Source: Candidatus Calditenuaceae archaeon
GTDB taxonomy: Archaea; Thermoproteota; Nitrososphaeria_A; Caldarchaeales; Calditenuaceae
Assembly: GCA_025059595.1 (NCBI GenBank)
Contig: JANXDI010000029.1
Location: 1-64,000 of the forward strand
Length of the DNA: 64,000 nt
Direction of reading: 5' to 3'
Each line of letters begins with the position of its first letter. The stretch's first letter is position 1. A program made the position numbers and the translations under genes. Shown one piece after another: positions 1-8,365 of the stretch. Under the pieces are notes generated by a model, which did no database searches, was not told the origin of the DNA, and saw nothing but the letters and a program-made list of their open reading frames with translations.

Positions 1-1
1 A

Positions 2-337
2 ATTGGCCGCGAATATTTCATGACGCGGGGTCACTTTCACGTTAAGAGGAAACCGGAAATATATCTGGGGCTAAAGGGAGAAGGACTAATCCTCATGCAG
101 TCGTTTGAGGGAAGGGTCGAGTGGCAGCCTCTTAAGCCTAACTCGGTTGTATACGTCCCACCGGGGATGGGCCATCGAACGGTGAATACTGGGGAAGGGG
201 AACTGGTGTTTTTCTTCGCGTATCCGGCTGACGCAGGCCATGATTATGAGATTGTAAGGGTAAAGGGTTTCGCTAAGCTTGTTTTAGAGGAGGACGGAAG
301 AGTGAAAATTATCGATAATCCAAAATATCGTCTTTAG
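2..337 (+). CDS. pgiA: Glucose-6-phosphate isomerase, cupin type (3' part)
   Basis: This is the C-terminal part of an archaeal cupin-type phosphoglucose isomerase, which interconverts glucose 6-phosphate and fructose 6-phosphate. The reading frame is open from base 2, so the true start lies before the window; the ATG at base 20 is internal because the residues before it (EYF, then MTRGHFH) already belong to the family pattern. Metal ligands are visible as the H-x-H of GHFH, the Glu of KPEIY and the His of PPGMGH. About 111 residues are present of a usual ~190. The gene ends before a run of pseudogenes on the other strand. Confidence 0.88.
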   Translation: MGREYFMTRGHFHVKRKPEIYLGLKGEGLILMQSFEGRVEWQPLKPNSVVYVPPGMGHRTVNTGEGELVFFFAYPADAGHDYEIVRVKGFAKLVLEEDGRVKIIDNPKYRL

Positions 338-344
338 ATGGTCT

Positions 345-840
345 TGTAGAATATTTCTTTAAGCGGCTCAGGGCCTGAACATTACCCTGAGGTTTTCCAT
401 CTTCTGTGCCTCGCTGAAACCTTTAAGACCTTCTCGCAGCGGCACATGCTTAGTTATTAGCGGCTTGAGGTTCACTCGCCCTGATGAAATTAAGTCAAGC
501 GCTCTCTTGAATTCGAGAGGCGTGGACATCGAGGTGCCAAGCACTCTTATTTGCTTATAATGTATTAGGTTGGTGTCGATTTCGACTCCGTGAATTCCAG
601 CGGGCAGTCTGGCGAAGTAGTTGACTGCCCCCCGGGTTTAACGATTTTGAGGGCGTCTTCCTGCGCCTCCGGCACGTCTACAGTTACAACGACTGCGTCC
701 ACTCCTTCAGTGAGCTTCTGAATCTCGGCCCAAACATCCACCTTCTCATACAGTAAAATAACATTATCAGCGCCCATCTGTTCTGCAAACCTAATCCTCA
801 GCTTGGCTCCTCTCGCAGATGATTGTCCGGCTGACTCCTA
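345..840 (-). pseudogene. Zinc-dependent alcohol/sorbitol dehydrogenase remnant (C-terminal part)
   Basis: Read on the minus strand, this stretch encodes the C-terminal half of a medium-chain zinc alcohol dehydrogenase (threonine/sorbitol dehydrogenase type). Recognisable pieces are FAEQMGADNVI near 780, VPEAQEDALKIVKPGG near 650-690, and then, after a frameshift near 630, LPAGIHGVEIDTNLIHY and LGTSMSTPLEFKRALDL near 500-600. It ends in NLKPLITKHVPLREGL near 400-480. The catalytic zinc domain is missing and no intact frame covers the remnant. It directly abuts an SDR remnant upstream, so the two may have been neighbours in a lost catabolic cluster. Confidence 0.8.
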
Positions 841-844
841 GTGC

Positions 845-1222
845 TTTTGCCGAAAGCAGATGCATCAATTCAATTGAGATTCACTTTTAAAGTCTTCTTC
901 CAAATCTCAGGAGTTGTCTCCAGAAATGAAGTGAATAGTGTATAGCCTTGTTGTTCACAAGTGGATCTACCCGACCGTATCTGGCGAGGGCATGATTAAC
1001 ACATCTCTCAACATCACTCTCTAAGGAGACATCCGCCTTCAAGAAATGGGCAGCATATGCACTACGCACCATGTTAATTCGCTCCTCGAGGGCCCCTCCA
1101 GCCAATCGTCTATGTCAACTAAGACGACGCGGCAGCCCTCATCTGAAAATATATGTGAAGTGGAGCTTCCTATTCCTCATGCTGCTACAGTAATTAGAGC
1201 TACCTTCCCCTAAGTCTGTCTG
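845..1222 (-). pseudogene. Short-chain dehydrogenase/reductase (SDR) remnant, N-terminal part
   Basis: The minus strand carries the first ~115 residues of an SDR oxidoreductase broken by frameshifts. Starting near 1215 it reads KVALITVAA, an in-frame stop where a glycine of the Rossmann motif is expected, then GIGSSTSHIFSDEGCRV and VLVDID. A frameshift near 1110 leads to ADVSLESDVERCVNHA and GRVDPLVNN. A second shift near 925 gives FLETTPEIWKKTLKVNLN. The catalytic YxxxK region is absent because the remnant ends near 865, next to the alcohol dehydrogenase remnant. It is clearly non-functional. Confidence 0.8.
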
Positions 1223-1263
1223 CTTCCAAACCTCCGTGTCATCAAAATAGTGACTAACAACCA

Positions 1264-2403
1264 TTATGCATTCTTATAGGTGTCCTTAATGTACGGAATA
1301 ACCTTGCCACCCATAAATCTGATAAACTTCCGCTGATCTGGGCTTGTGCTAAGAAACTCAACCTCGTTAACACCCAGCTTAATCCACTTTTCAATCCGCT
1401 CGATAGCTTCCTCTTCGGTTGTAATTAGGAATCTCTTCTCAATCACCGTCTCTCGGGTCACCGTGTTGCCAAGCCTTTCAAGCTCCCTTGGGTCGTAAAC
1501 GTCAGAATCGAAGATGTCGGGAACTAAGGTTGGGTTCCAGAATTTACATCCCGCAATCGCCCTTTCCAAATCTTCATCGTATGAAACAACGCTGTGCACT
1601 ATCTTTTTGATTCTCGTAGGGTCGCGGCCAGCGTCCCTCGCGCCCTTTTCCAAAGCTGGTAAAACTTCCGTCAGAAAAACTTGTTCGAATACGCGGGCCG
1701 ACACTACAACTCCGTCGGCGTAGTAGCCAGCTACATATCCAGACTTTTTCCCGCTGGCAACCATGAATACAGGTATCTTAGACTTAGGCTTGGTGTATAG
1801 ATTTGCCTTCCGGAGCCTATAGTATTTCCCCTCATAGTCGATGAACTCGTTCATCCAAAGCGTCCTAATTATCTCGAAAGACTCGCGGACGCGGGATAGC
1901 CTCTCCTGATATGGAGGCCATGGAAGGCCTAGGGGCATTTCATTCATAGCCTCGCCGGTAGCGAGACATAGAAATACGCGTCCTGGATACATGAAATCAA
2001 GTGTTGCAAAAGCCTGTGCAATCAATGCCGGATGGTAACGCATAATCGTGGGACATACAGAACCTAACTTAACTCTCTTCGTCCTCTCCGCCGCTATTCC
2101 CAGCCAGCTAAGTGCAAACCCCGAATGAGCATTTGTGTGGCTCCAAGGGTGAAAGTGATCACTTGACCAAACAGTGTCGAAATTCTGGCGCTCAGCCTCA
2201 ACAGCAAACTCTAACAGGCTCACAGGGTCATATTGTTCATGTGCACAGTAGAAACCAAACTCAATAACCAACGACAAAACAAAGCGTAAGGACCTATTTA
2301 GATTTGACGTACTCCTAAAAATTTCTACACTCTGAACCCGAATTGTAGCTAGCGGCATTAACATCAAGGCGGTTTTGCACGGAACGAAACCATGGTGATT
2401 CAT
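1264..2403 (-). CDS. LLM-class (F420-dependent glucose-6-phosphate dehydrogenase-like) oxidoreductase
   Basis: This is an intact luciferase-like TIM-barrel oxidoreductase, a family that normally uses coenzyme F420 (or FMN). The pattern IEFGFYCAHEQYDP, then WSSDHFHPWS, PGRVFLCLATGEAMNE and KIPVFMVASG follows the F420-dependent glucose-6-phosphate dehydrogenase group; the substrate is unknown. The open frame is 379 residues, but similarity begins around residue 46, so the real start may be a TTG near 2271-2277. It is the only intact gene in a zone of dehydrogenase remnants, which suggests a partly lost catabolic island. Confidence 0.8.
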   Translation of the reverse strand: MNHHGFVPCKTALMLMPLATIRVQSVEIFRSTSNLNRSLRFVLSLVIEFGFYCAHEQYDPVSLLEFAVEAERQNFDTVWSSDHFHPWSHTNAHSGFALSWLGIAAERTKRVKLGSVCPTIMRYHPALIAQAFATLDFMYPGRVFLCLATGEAMNEMPLGLPWPPYQERLSRVRESFEIIRTLWMNEFIDYEGKYYRLRKANLYTKPKSKIPVFMVASGKKSGYVAGYYADGVVVSARVFEQVFLTEVLPALEKGARDAGRDPTRIKKIVHSVVSYDEDLERAIAGCKFWNPTLVPDIFDSDVYDPRELERLGNTVTRETVIEKRFLITTEEEAIERIEKWIKLGVNEVEFLSTSPDQRKFIRFMGGKVIPYIKDTYKNA

Positions 2404-2569
2404 ATCTCTAGTTCAAATGAAAGCTGGTTGTTTGCGGGTTGTAAAAGGAGACAAAGCGTGATGTAAATGCACTGCCGTTTTATAATATGGGGCTACACGC
2501 CAAGCGTTATTTCAACTGATGGGTGAATATTATTCGAAAAAATTTTAAGCAGGAAAAATAAATAAGGGC

Positions 2570-3110
2570 ATGTGAAGCCAAAAAAATAAAGTGGCAATTG
2601 TTACTGAGGGTGCAAGAGGAATAGGTTATGCGGTCTCCCTTTCATTCGTGAGGGAGGGTTCTAGAGTCGCTAAATTCGATATTGATAATGAGAAAGCCGA
2701 GAATGCGGCTTAAGCCATAGGGAAAGAAGCTGCAGGGGCCTAGGTGTTAGTTTTTGGGACGGACGTGAGCTGCGTAAAGTCTGTAAGGGACAGCGTTAGT
2801 GGGGTGGCTGCAAAATTTGGGAGGATAGATATCTTAGTTAACAACGCTGCGATACATCTGGGGAAGCCATTTCACGGGGAGCCACTCTAATGTCGGGAAA
2901 AGCAATTTACAAAAAATGCTCTTGGGACAGTAATACCCTCCCATCAGGTTGTCCCTTACATGATTAAAGCCGGAGGCGGGTCTATCATCAACAATTCCTC
3001 AAAAGCTGCGATTATGGGAAACCGAAGCACGCTGCATACAGTGCTCTGAAGGGTGCAATAATCTCCTTGAAAGTGTTCTCGAGAGAACGGACATCGTTAG
3101 AGAAGGGAAG
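2570..3110 (+). pseudogene. Short-chain dehydrogenase/reductase (SDR) pseudogene
   Basis: A full-length SDR frame can be followed despite many lesions. It begins KVAIVTEGARGIGYAV (a TGxxxGIG-type cofactor motif, first Gly changed to Glu) after an ATG at 2570 that is followed at once by TGA. In-frame TAA and TAG codons lie near 2710 and 2742. The frame continues with GTDVSCVKS, GRIDILVNNAAIH, a stop near 2888, then PYMIKAGGGSIINNSS. A one-base deletion near 3018 moves the catalytic segment (AAYSALKGAIISL, with the YxxxK pair) into the next frame. The 3' limit is approximate and overlaps the opposing cyclase-like remnant. Confidence 0.85.
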
Positions 3111-3159
3111 AACAGTGGTGAGCGAGTTGTCGTTGTTGAAGGCTGTAGCGGCTCGAATG

Positions 3160-3479
3160 AACTCGCACGCCTTTCTTATGCGTCCATCTTCTCCGTCCGT
3201 CCCGAATTCTGCTAAAATTATGAGTTGCTAAACAGTCCCTCTATATTTTGAGTAGTAGAAATTTTGTGGGTCTCCCCAGTATCCCTCACTACTCTGTTTA
3301 GCTAAAATTTGGGGGACCATTCCGAGTTCCATAATATCATTCTTTGTCTCTATCACTTCAGAGTCGTCCTCAGGCTTTTCTAGGATCTCTCTCAGCGTGA
3401 AGTATCGTACCGATGGGTTGTCTTTTTCCAGAAGCCAATTCGTTGGGTCAGACTTCAACAAGGACTTCCAAGACTTCAA
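3160..3479 (-). pseudogene. Terpenoid-cyclase/squalene-hopene-like protein remnant
   Basis: The first 83 residues form an open frame (3228-3479) with SDPTNWLLEKDNPSVRYFTL, a start found in uncharacterised archaeal and chloroflexal proteins related to prenyltransferase/squalene-oxidase repeats. It stops at a TAG after KYRGTV, exactly where these proteins usually carry tryptophan (GTVWQL). Beyond the stop the same frame continues with QLIILAEFGTDGEDGRIRKACEFI to about 3160 before similarity fades. It is therefore a nonsense-truncated remnant rather than a small complete gene. The family assignment rests on remembered patterns and is moderate. Confidence 0.6.
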
Positions 3480-3590
3480 TATTTGTTAGCCCCGTGCCAG
3501 GCAAGGGGGCAGCTGTCATTTAAGCGTTAAAGTGTTAAATGCTAGCTGATAGTTGGCTTTTAACTTCAATTATTGGACTTACAGGAGGTC

Positions 3591-4667
3591 TCATCTTAGC
3601 TGCCAGTTGACGGGAATGAATCTCCTTTTAGCTACTGACTTCGGGGGTTTGCCGATTATGGCTATTTTATGTCCGCATTTCGGACATCTATTGTCCTCGT
3701 TTAGCCGCCAGCCCATTATATCAAATCCTAGACGCTTCACCACTACGTATCCGCAGCCCGGGCAATATGTGTGTTCGTACGGATGGCCAGGAACATTCCC
3801 GATGTAAACGTAGTTCATCCCCTCTTCCTTCGCCATCTTCCAGTGGGCTTCGAGAGTCTCGACTGGTGTCCAAGGGAGGTGCATGAGTTTGTAATCTGGG
3901 TGGAATCTGAGGAAGTGTATTGGCGTGTCCGGGCCTAGGTTATCGTGCACCCACCTCACTAGTCTCCGGGCCGCGTTTAAGTCGTCTCCTATCTCTGGGA
4001 CGACTAAGTCTGTTATCTCGATGTGTATTCGCGTCCTATCCTTCATCTCGAGGAGTGTCTGAAAGACAGGCTCAACATCAGGTATTCCGATGTATCGTCT
4101 CACGAAGTTTCTCTCACCATTACCCTTAAAGTCAACTGTCGCAGCGTCAAGGAACCCCCCAGCCATCGTGACTGACTCCGGCGTCCAATACCCGTTTGTG
4201 ACGAAGATGTTAAAGAGGCCCCGCTTCCTAGCCTCAACGCCCACATCCCTCGCAAACTCCATGAAAATCGTTGGCTCGTTATAGGTGTAGGCTATACCAT
4301 GCGAGCCGTATCTTTGAGCGTGTTCAACTACCTGTTCGGGGGTCACCGCGATTCCCTCCACCTTTCTCCTTTGACTAATGTCGAAGTTTTGGCAGTATTG
4401 GCAGAGCCAGTTGCACCCAGTCGTCGCTATGCTGAATATTTTCGTCCCCGGCATGAAGTGCGTTACCGGTTTCTTCTCAATCGGGTCGACATGGCTCGCG
4501 ATTATTCGTCCATAGACGTATAGGTACAGTTTTCCACCGTGGGCGCCTCTTATTCCGCACAGACCCACCTGCCCCTCTGAGAGGCGGCAATAGCGTGCGC
4601 AGGCTGTGCACTTGATTCTCCCAGCCTCCTCCAACCAAAGCTCAGCCACCTTGCCGGGAACCCACAT
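3591..4667 (-). CDS. amrS: AmmeMemoRadiSam-type radical SAM protein (AmrS)
   Basis: This 358-residue radical SAM protein has the cluster motif C85-x3-C89-x2-C92 inside TGCNWLCQYCQNFDISQ, the signature of AmrS, the radical SAM member of the AmmeMemoRadiSam group; its reaction is not established. Four N-terminal cysteines (20, 23, 27, 37) and a C-terminal zinc ribbon (C302, C305, C328, C331) may bind further metal. The partners Memo and AMMECR1 are not in the window. A TATA-like sequence (AATATATTTTAG, minus strand, about 4680-4692) lies just upstream, so the gene probably has its own promoter even though it follows the his operon. Confidence 0.88.
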   Translation of the reverse strand: MWVPGKVAELWLEEAGRIKCTACARYCRLSEGQVGLCGIRGAHGGKLYLYVYGRIIASHVDPIEKKPVTHFMPGTKIFSIATTGCNWLCQYCQNFDISQRRKVEGIAVTPEQVVEHAQRYGSHGIAYTYNEPTIFMEFARDVGVEARKRGLFNIFVTNGYWTPESVTMAGGFLDAATVDFKGNGERNFVRRYIGIPDVEPVFQTLLEMKDRTRIHIEITDLVVPEIGDDLNAARRLVRWVHDNLGPDTPIHFLRFHPDYKLMHLPWTPVETLEAHWKMAKEEGMNYVYIGNVPGHPYEHTYCPGCGYVVVKRLGFDIMGWRLNEDNRCPKCGHKIAIIGKPPKSVAKRRFIPVNWQLR

Positions 4668-4679
4668 AAGACTTCTTAT

Positions 4680-4692
4680 CTAAAATATATTG
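4680..4692 (-). promoter_or_regulatory. TATA-like box upstream of amrS
   Basis: An AT-rich AATATATTTTAG sequence on the minus strand ends about 15-20 nt before the amrS ATG at 4667. Its position and composition fit an archaeal TATA box driving a short-leader transcript. No measurement supports it. Confidence 0.45.
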
Positions 4693-4726
4693 GGCGTCTG
4701 CCACACTTAAACCTTCGTCTACAACA

Positions 4727-5320
4727 TCAGCGTTTGGACAAGTTGAGAAAGTTCCTGAGGATTTTCTCACCAGTCTGCCCCGACTTTTCTGGATGGAATT
4801 GTGTCCCGAAAACAGATTTTTCGCCTATTATTGATGGGAAGTCGACCTCGTAGTTTGTTAGGGCTAGTACTATTCGCTCGTCTTTGGGCTGTGGGGCGTA
4901 TGAGTGCATGAAATAGACGTATTCGCCAGGCTTGATATCTTCTGTAATGGGGGAGGGCTTGACGGGATTTATTCTGTTCCAACCCATGTGAGGCACCTTT
5001 GCCGCTTGTAAACGTCTTACCTCTCCTTTGAAGACTCTAAGCCCAGTTCCAGGCCCTTCTTCACTCCTCTCAAACAGCATCTGCATGCCAAGGCATACTC
5101 CGAGAAATGGCTGGCCGGATTTAATGTAGCTCTGCAACGCATCTCTAATCGACTGCACCCTCCTTATACCCTCCGTGAAGTTTCCCACCCCCGGGAATAT
5201 GAATGCGTCCACGGAGTAAGTGAGGCTTTCTAAGAGAATTACCTCTGCTCCCAGCCTCTTTATCGAGGAGGCTATGCTGAATAGGTTGCTCAGGCCGAGA
5301 TTCAGTATGCCAACTTTCAT
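4727..5320 (-). CDS. hisH: Imidazole glycerol phosphate synthase, glutaminase subunit HisH
   Basis: HisH is the glutamine amidotransferase subunit that delivers ammonia to HisF during formation of imidazole glycerol phosphate and AICAR. At 197 residues it has normal length. The class-I glutaminase triad is visible: C76 in GVCLGMQ, and H176 and E178 in TQFHPEKSG. The ATG directly follows the hisB stop codon, so translation is probably coupled. It is the last histidine gene of the cluster; hisF, its obligate partner, is not in the window. Confidence 0.95.
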   Translation of the reverse strand: MKVGILNLGLSNLFSIASSIKRLGAEVILLESLTYSVDAFIFPGVGNFTEGIRRVQSIRDALQSYIKSGQPFLGVCLGMQMLFERSEEGPGTGLRVFKGEVRRLQAAKVPHMGWNRINPVKPSPITEDIKPGEYVYFMHSYAPQPKDERIVLALTNYEVDFPSIIGEKSVFGTQFHPEKSGQTGEKILRNFLNLSKR

Positions 5321-5902
5321 TCAGACCGCTCCTTTGCTGCTTGGAGGCCCTTTTCTTCTCGGCTCGCGTTGCCACGCGTTTCTGAGGGCTATTGCGAGGG
5401 CTTTGACAGCGGCTTCGACCTTGTGATGGTCGTTCAGGCCGTATCTAACGTTGATATGAATTGCGGCGGGAATTGTTGTCGCAAGCGACTGGAAAAAATG
5501 TAGTATGTCCTCGGCTGCTAAGTCTTCTACGCCTGGGGTGGACAGGCCGAGGTTTACCGCCGCGTGCGGCCTCTTAGCCAAGTCAACGGCTACTTCGGCG
5601 AGAGCCTCATCCATGGGGACCAATGCGTATCCGAACCTGGCGATTCTCTCCCTGTCCCCAAGAGCCTCGCTTAGGGCTTGGCCTAGTGTTATTGCAACAT
5701 CCTCGACGCCGTGGTGTTTGAGGTCCCAATTCGCCTCTACCGTGAGGTCCATGAAACTGTGGTATGCCAGTAGTGTTAGCATGTGGTCGAGGAACTTCAA
5801 GCCTGTCGTTCCGCTGAACTTGCCCTCGCCCTCTAAAGCAATCTGAACTTTAACATTGGTCTCCGCAGTCTCGCGTTTAAAGGCACCCCCCCGCCTCTCC
5901 AT
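5321..5902 (-). CDS. hisB: Imidazoleglycerol-phosphate dehydratase HisB
   Basis: HisB removes water from imidazole glycerol phosphate to give imidazole acetol phosphate. The two manganese-binding motifs are present, HHGVED in the first half and NDHHKVEA in the second, along with FLDHML. The open frame begins upstream at 5917, but the ATG at 5902 overlaps the stop of the HAD gene as TGATG and yields MERRGGAFKRET, the usual family start. It is a monofunctional dehydratase (193 residues), with no fused phosphatase; the neighbouring HAD gene may supply that activity. Confidence 0.95.
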   Translation of the reverse strand: MERRGGAFKRETAETNVKVQIALEGEGKFSGTTGLKFLDHMLTLLAYHSFMDLTVEANWDLKHHGVEDVAITLGQALSEALGDRERIARFGYALVPMDEALAEVAVDLAKRPHAAVNLGLSTPGVEDLAAEDILHFFQSLATTIPAAIHINVRYGLNDHHKVEAAVKALAIALRNAWQREPRRKGPPSSKGAV

Positions 5903-7074
5903 CAAACCACTCCCCAAAGTTTGACCAAATCGTCTGGCGCCTCGAGTATGGCGTCAGCGCCGAGGGAGGCGAAGAACTCGGTCGACCCTATGGGGTTGGG
6001 GGCGAGACCGACCACGGCTCCGAAGAGTGTCTTGTAGCCGTATTTATCCACGCTCTGTGCCATGAAGAAGTCCTCCGCCGAGTTCCCCAAATACATTGGG
6101 GATGTCGCGCCACTAATTCGGGTGACCGCCTTCAGGATGCCGTATGGGCTAGGCTTCTTAACCACCTCGCCTATCAGCCGATGCTCATCGGCCAAGAATA
6201 CGCAGGCGTTTGGGTTGAAGTATTTCATCAAGCTCCCTAAAACTATCTCGGTCGAAAGCCTGTCTCTGCCGCTCACTATACCAATCCTGTCAGAGCCTAG
6301 CCTCCCTGTTAGCCAGTTGAGTGTGGACTCCTGCACGTTTATTCTCTCGTTCAGATACAATCCTGGACCAAAGTCGAAGTAATTGCCTCTCCCATATATA
6401 GCCAGAACGTTTTTCGGCCCATAATACAAGTCGCAAAAGACCGTCTCAAGCAAGCTCTCACCGTATCTACCTGGCTGCCCTAAGATTCGAGAAAAAGTCT
6501 CGATGAGTCTGAGCTCCCCATTCTTCTCCACAAAGTCTTTGATTGTCTGCTCAAGGTCCTGAACCGATAGGACTTGGCGCCCTGTCCTCCTAATGGTCTC
6601 TGAGACTACCTGCTCCATGGGTGGAGGGGTAGGGCTGAATTCTTGGCGGAGGTATCCGGTCCTCGAGATGACTTTCTGAGAAATTATGTCTAAGAATTCT
6701 TTTGGATTCTCCACATCGTCAGCAATCGCGTCTAACCCTCTAACCACTTCCTGCTTAGATTTCGGTAGTCCGGAGAAGAGCCAGAGTGAGAGCACGTATG
6801 CCGTGTCTGTGTCATTATTGAACCCACCTGTCGACCTCAACAGATAGATATTAGTTTTGTATGTGGAGGAGGCGAGGAGCTCGATGTTTAGTATCTTTTG
6901 GAAAAGTATCGTTATCGTCTTTACTATCGCTGTATCGTAGCTCTCTCTTGTATCGATTAAGACTCCATCAACGTCGAAGAGTATTGAATCAACCTTCTTG
7001 AGCATCTCCATTGAATCTTTAAGGATGTAAGCTTTGCCCTCCTCAGATAACCTTAAGTATTTAGCTAGACTCAA
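5902..7074 (-). CDS. HAD-superfamily hydrolase in the histidine operon, candidate histidinol-phosphatase
   Basis: The protein starts with the HAD motif I FDVDGVLID (nucleophile Asp and catalytic Asp) and later shows IGIVSGRD (motif II), a Lys in KKPSPYGIL and a GNSAEDF motif (III/IV), so a phosphatase fold with an unusually large insertion of about 180 residues is likely. It lies between hisD and hisB, overlaps both, and the canonical histidinol-phosphatase is not seen in the window; that makes this step a plausible function, by inference. The open frame reaches 7128, but a TTG at 7074 or the ATG at 7011 fits better because hisD ends at 7061. Confidence 0.72.
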   Translation of the reverse strand: MSLAKYLRLSEEGKAYILKDSMEMLKKVDSILFDVDGVLIDTRESYDTAIVKTITILFQKILNIELLASSTYKTNIYLLRSTGGFNNDTDTAYVLSLWLFSGLPKSKQEVVRGLDAIADDVENPKEFLDIISQKVISRTGYLRQEFSPTPPPMEQVVSETIRRTGRQVLSVQDLEQTIKDFVEKNGELRLIETFSRILGQPGRYGESLLETVFCDLYYGPKNVLAIYGRGNYFDFGPGLYLNERINVQESTLNWLTGRLGSDRIGIVSGRDRLSTEIVLGSLMKYFNPNACVFLADEHRLIGEVVKKPSPYGILKAVTRISGATSPMYLGNSAEDFFMAQSVDKYGYKTLFGAVVGLAPNPIGSTEFFASLGADAILEAPDDLVKLWGVV

Positions 7075-8365
7075 TCCTCGCCGCCCTCTCAAATGCCTTA
7101 AGGTGTAGCGGCAGACCCTCCGCCTCAATCAGAACCCTCACTTCCCCATATGCCCTCCTCAGAACCCTCTTCGTGGGCTTAACTGACGGTAGTAGCTTCA
7201 CGTAATCTAAGACGGTGAGCCCACCTCTTATGGATGCCCATCCGTCCGTGGGGAGGACATGGTTGGGCCCGGCGTAATAGTCTAAGAAGACGCTGGAGGC
7301 GTTTGGGCCATGGCTAATTACGCCTGCATGGCGGATGTCTTTAAGTTTCCTCTTCCCTAATTTGGCGTATACAAGTAAGTGTTCAGGCGCGAGGGTGTTT
7401 GCGAATCGCGCCGCGGCGTCCCAATCATCTGCGATGCACACGAACCCTCGAGTCTCTAAGGATTGCTTCGCGGAAGAGTCCTTGGGTAGCTCCAACAATA
7501 CCTCAGAGAGGCTCCTCATTAATGCAGTCTCAGAATCTTCGTCAAGCACGACTGCCCCGACAAGCGTGTCTGGGCTGTGCTCGGCCTGCGCGGCCATTTC
7601 CAAGGCGGCCTGCCTGAAAGGCGAGGCTGAGTCGAGAATCACAAGAAGCTCCGTGGGACCTGCGGTGAAGTCCACCGCCACGTCTTTGGAGACTAGTCGC
7701 TTCGCCTCAAGGACATACCTGTTTCCCGGCCCCACAACTTTCTGGACACCCTTCACAGTCTCGGTCCCATAGGCCAGAGCCGCTACAGCCTGCGCGCCCC
7801 CCGACCAGAGGATTTCACTGAATCCCGCCGTGTAAGCGGCTGCAAGTATCATTCTCCTGTCATCCTCCCTTTTTCGCGGCGGCGTGGCTAAGACGAGTCT
7901 CTCGACCCCTGCGACGAGGCCAGGGACCCCCATCATCAGAACCGATGAGGGATAGGAGGCGGCTCCTCCCGGTGCGTAACATCCGACGGCCTCTAGTGGG
8001 ATGGGCCTTATCTCGATGTGACAGCCTCCAGCGTTGACGTTCATGAAGAGGCGTCCATAAATTCTTCTTTCGTGGGTCATAAGCCTCCTTCTTAGACTTT
8101 TCAGGGCACTCAAAAGGTCTGAGGGAATGCTCTTTGAGGCTTCCTTTGCCTCTTCCACAGTCGATAATAACTCACTTTTTCTTAACTTGACACCATCAAA
8201 CTTCTCGGCGAGCTCTATGAGAGCTTCATCACCCCTTCGTCGAACGGCTTCAACAATTTCTCTCACCGTATCCCATATCTGGGCTCTTGACTCGGCCTCT
8301 GAACGTATGCGCCGAGCCGTCTCAGCTGCGTTTTCTTTCGAGATTCTTATCACTTCCACGCCCAA
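7061..8365 (-). CDS. hisD: Histidinol dehydrogenase HisD
   Basis: HisD carries out the last two steps of histidine synthesis, oxidising L-histidinol to L-histidine with two NAD+. The 434-residue protein has the family signature around VVGPGNRYV (211-218) and the zinc/catalytic residues Q260 and H263 (AAQAEHS) and E328-H329 (APEHL). The longest frame starts with TTG at 8365; GTG codons at 8359 and 8353 are equally plausible. It overlaps the end of hisG by a few dozen bases, consistent with a tight operon. Confidence 0.95.
   Translation of the reverse strand: MGVEVIRISKENAAETARRIRSEAESRAQIWDTVREIVEAVRRRGDEALIELAEKFDGVKLRKSELLSTVEEAKEASKSIPSDLLSALKSLRRRLMTHERRIYGRLFMNVNAGGCHIEIRPIPLEAVGCYAPGGAASYPSSVLMMGVPGLVAGVERLVLATPPRKREDDRRMILAAAYTAGFSEILWSGGAQAVAALAYGTETVKGVQKVVGPGNRYVLEAKRLVSKDVAVDFTAGPTELLVILDSASPFRQAALEMAAQAEHSPDTLVGAVVLDEDSETALMRSLSEVLLELPKDSSAKQSLETRGFVCIADDWDAAARFANTLAPEHLLVYAKLGKRKLKDIRHAGVISHGPNASSVFLDYYAGPNHVLPTDGWASIRGGLTVLDYVKLLPSVKPTKRVLRRAYGEVRVLIEAEGLPLHLKAFERAARIESS

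Noticed and set aside
2400..2420. TTCAAAT-like motif suggestive of a tRNA T-loop
   Set aside because: No flanking complementary stem, acceptor or anticodon arm could be assembled around it.
3553..4523. Several plus-strand open frames opposite amrS
   Set aside because: They are shadows of the radical SAM gene, whose motifs and codon pattern are clear on the minus strand.
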